This document shows positions 5,431-5,534 of a stretch of DNA of 5,534 bases, in pieces (the first letter of the stretch is position 1; each line of letters opens with the position of its first letter). Source of the stretch: Thermoplasmata archaeon. GTDB lineage: Archaea; Thermoplasmatota; Thermoplasmata; Thermoplasmatales; Thermoplasmataceae. The notes beneath the pieces are model-generated. The model worked only from the letters and a program-made list of their open reading frames with translations. It ran no database searches and was not told the DNA's origin. Where the stretch lies: the NCBI GenBank assembly GCA_021811505.1, contig JAJZOM010000190.1:1-5534 (forward strand), in the 5' to 3' direction. The position numbers and the translations under genes were made by a program.

Positions 5431-5534
5431 TTAGTCTTCCGTTTCCTTTGTTTGGATGATCTTCTTGAGGCCATCCCGAATCTTTGTATAGTATCCTTCC
5501 AGGATAGAAGCCACATCTCGGCTACTTTTTACGT
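5431..5534 (-). CDS. C-terminal end of an unidentified protein (runs off right edge)
   Basis: The last 33 codons of a gene entering from the right edge read VKSSRDVASILEGYYTKI and continue to a lysine-rich helical tail ending TKETED and a TAA. The composition is that of a soluble, helical, charged C-terminus. The other two minus-strand frames of this stretch contain stops within the first codons, which supports this frame. No family can be named from so short a fragment. It is separated from the ars operon by a 142-nt gap with its own promoter and palindrome, so it is probably a separate transcription unit in the same direction. Confidence 0.5.
   Translation of the reverse strand, partial: VKSSRDVASILEGYYTKIRDGLKKIIQTKETED

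Noticed and set aside
1..5534. CRISPR array or tandem repeats
   Set aside because: No regularly spaced repeats were seen on reading; the only repeats are the short inverted and direct ones listed.

Overview
The window looks like chromosomal DNA of an acidophilic euryarchaeon of the Thermoplasmatales. The main evidence is an isopentenyl phosphate kinase that, from memory, resembles the Thermoplasma acidophilum enzyme closely, a type II IPP isomerase beside it, TTTATA-type archaeal box A elements about 26 nt before start codons (leaderless-style genes), and a tRNA gene without encoded CCA. Species cannot be fixed from this sequence alone.

Layout: every recognisable protein gene is on the minus strand; only a tRNA-Ala(UGC) gene is on the plus strand. 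Reading in the minus direction from the right edge: (1) 5431-5534, the C-terminal end of an unidentified protein. (2) 5289-5430, a spacer with a perfect 26-nt palindrome and an AT-rich promoter with a dyad. (3) 3368-5288, a tight three-gene arsenic operon: a DJ-1/PfpI-family protein, an ACR3 arsenite efflux permease and an ArsR repressor with a CxC arsenite site, each pair joined by a 4-nt overlap. (4) 2563-3367, a gene-poor stretch with an open frame of doubtful status, the tRNA gene, a hairpin and a possible small ORF. (5) 1930-2562, an organomercurial lyase (MerB)-like protein that keeps the Cys-Asp-Cys catalytic residues. (6) 1-1874, an isoprenoid operon with its own promoter: isopentenyl phosphate kinase, type II IPP isomerase, and the start of a zinc-ribbon protein that runs off the left edge.

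How the genes work together: the isoprenoid pair performs the last two steps in making IPP and DMAPP for archaeal ether lipids, from isopentenyl phosphate as produced by archaeal mevalonate routes. The arsenic operon would sense arsenite (ArsR), export it (ACR3) and include a DJ-1/PfpI protein whose role in arsenic or thiol stress is unknown. The MerB-like gene lies about 0.8 kb from the arsenic operon, so the right half of the window may be a small metal/metalloid stress neighbourhood. No mercuric reductase is present, so a complete mercury pathway is not shown here.
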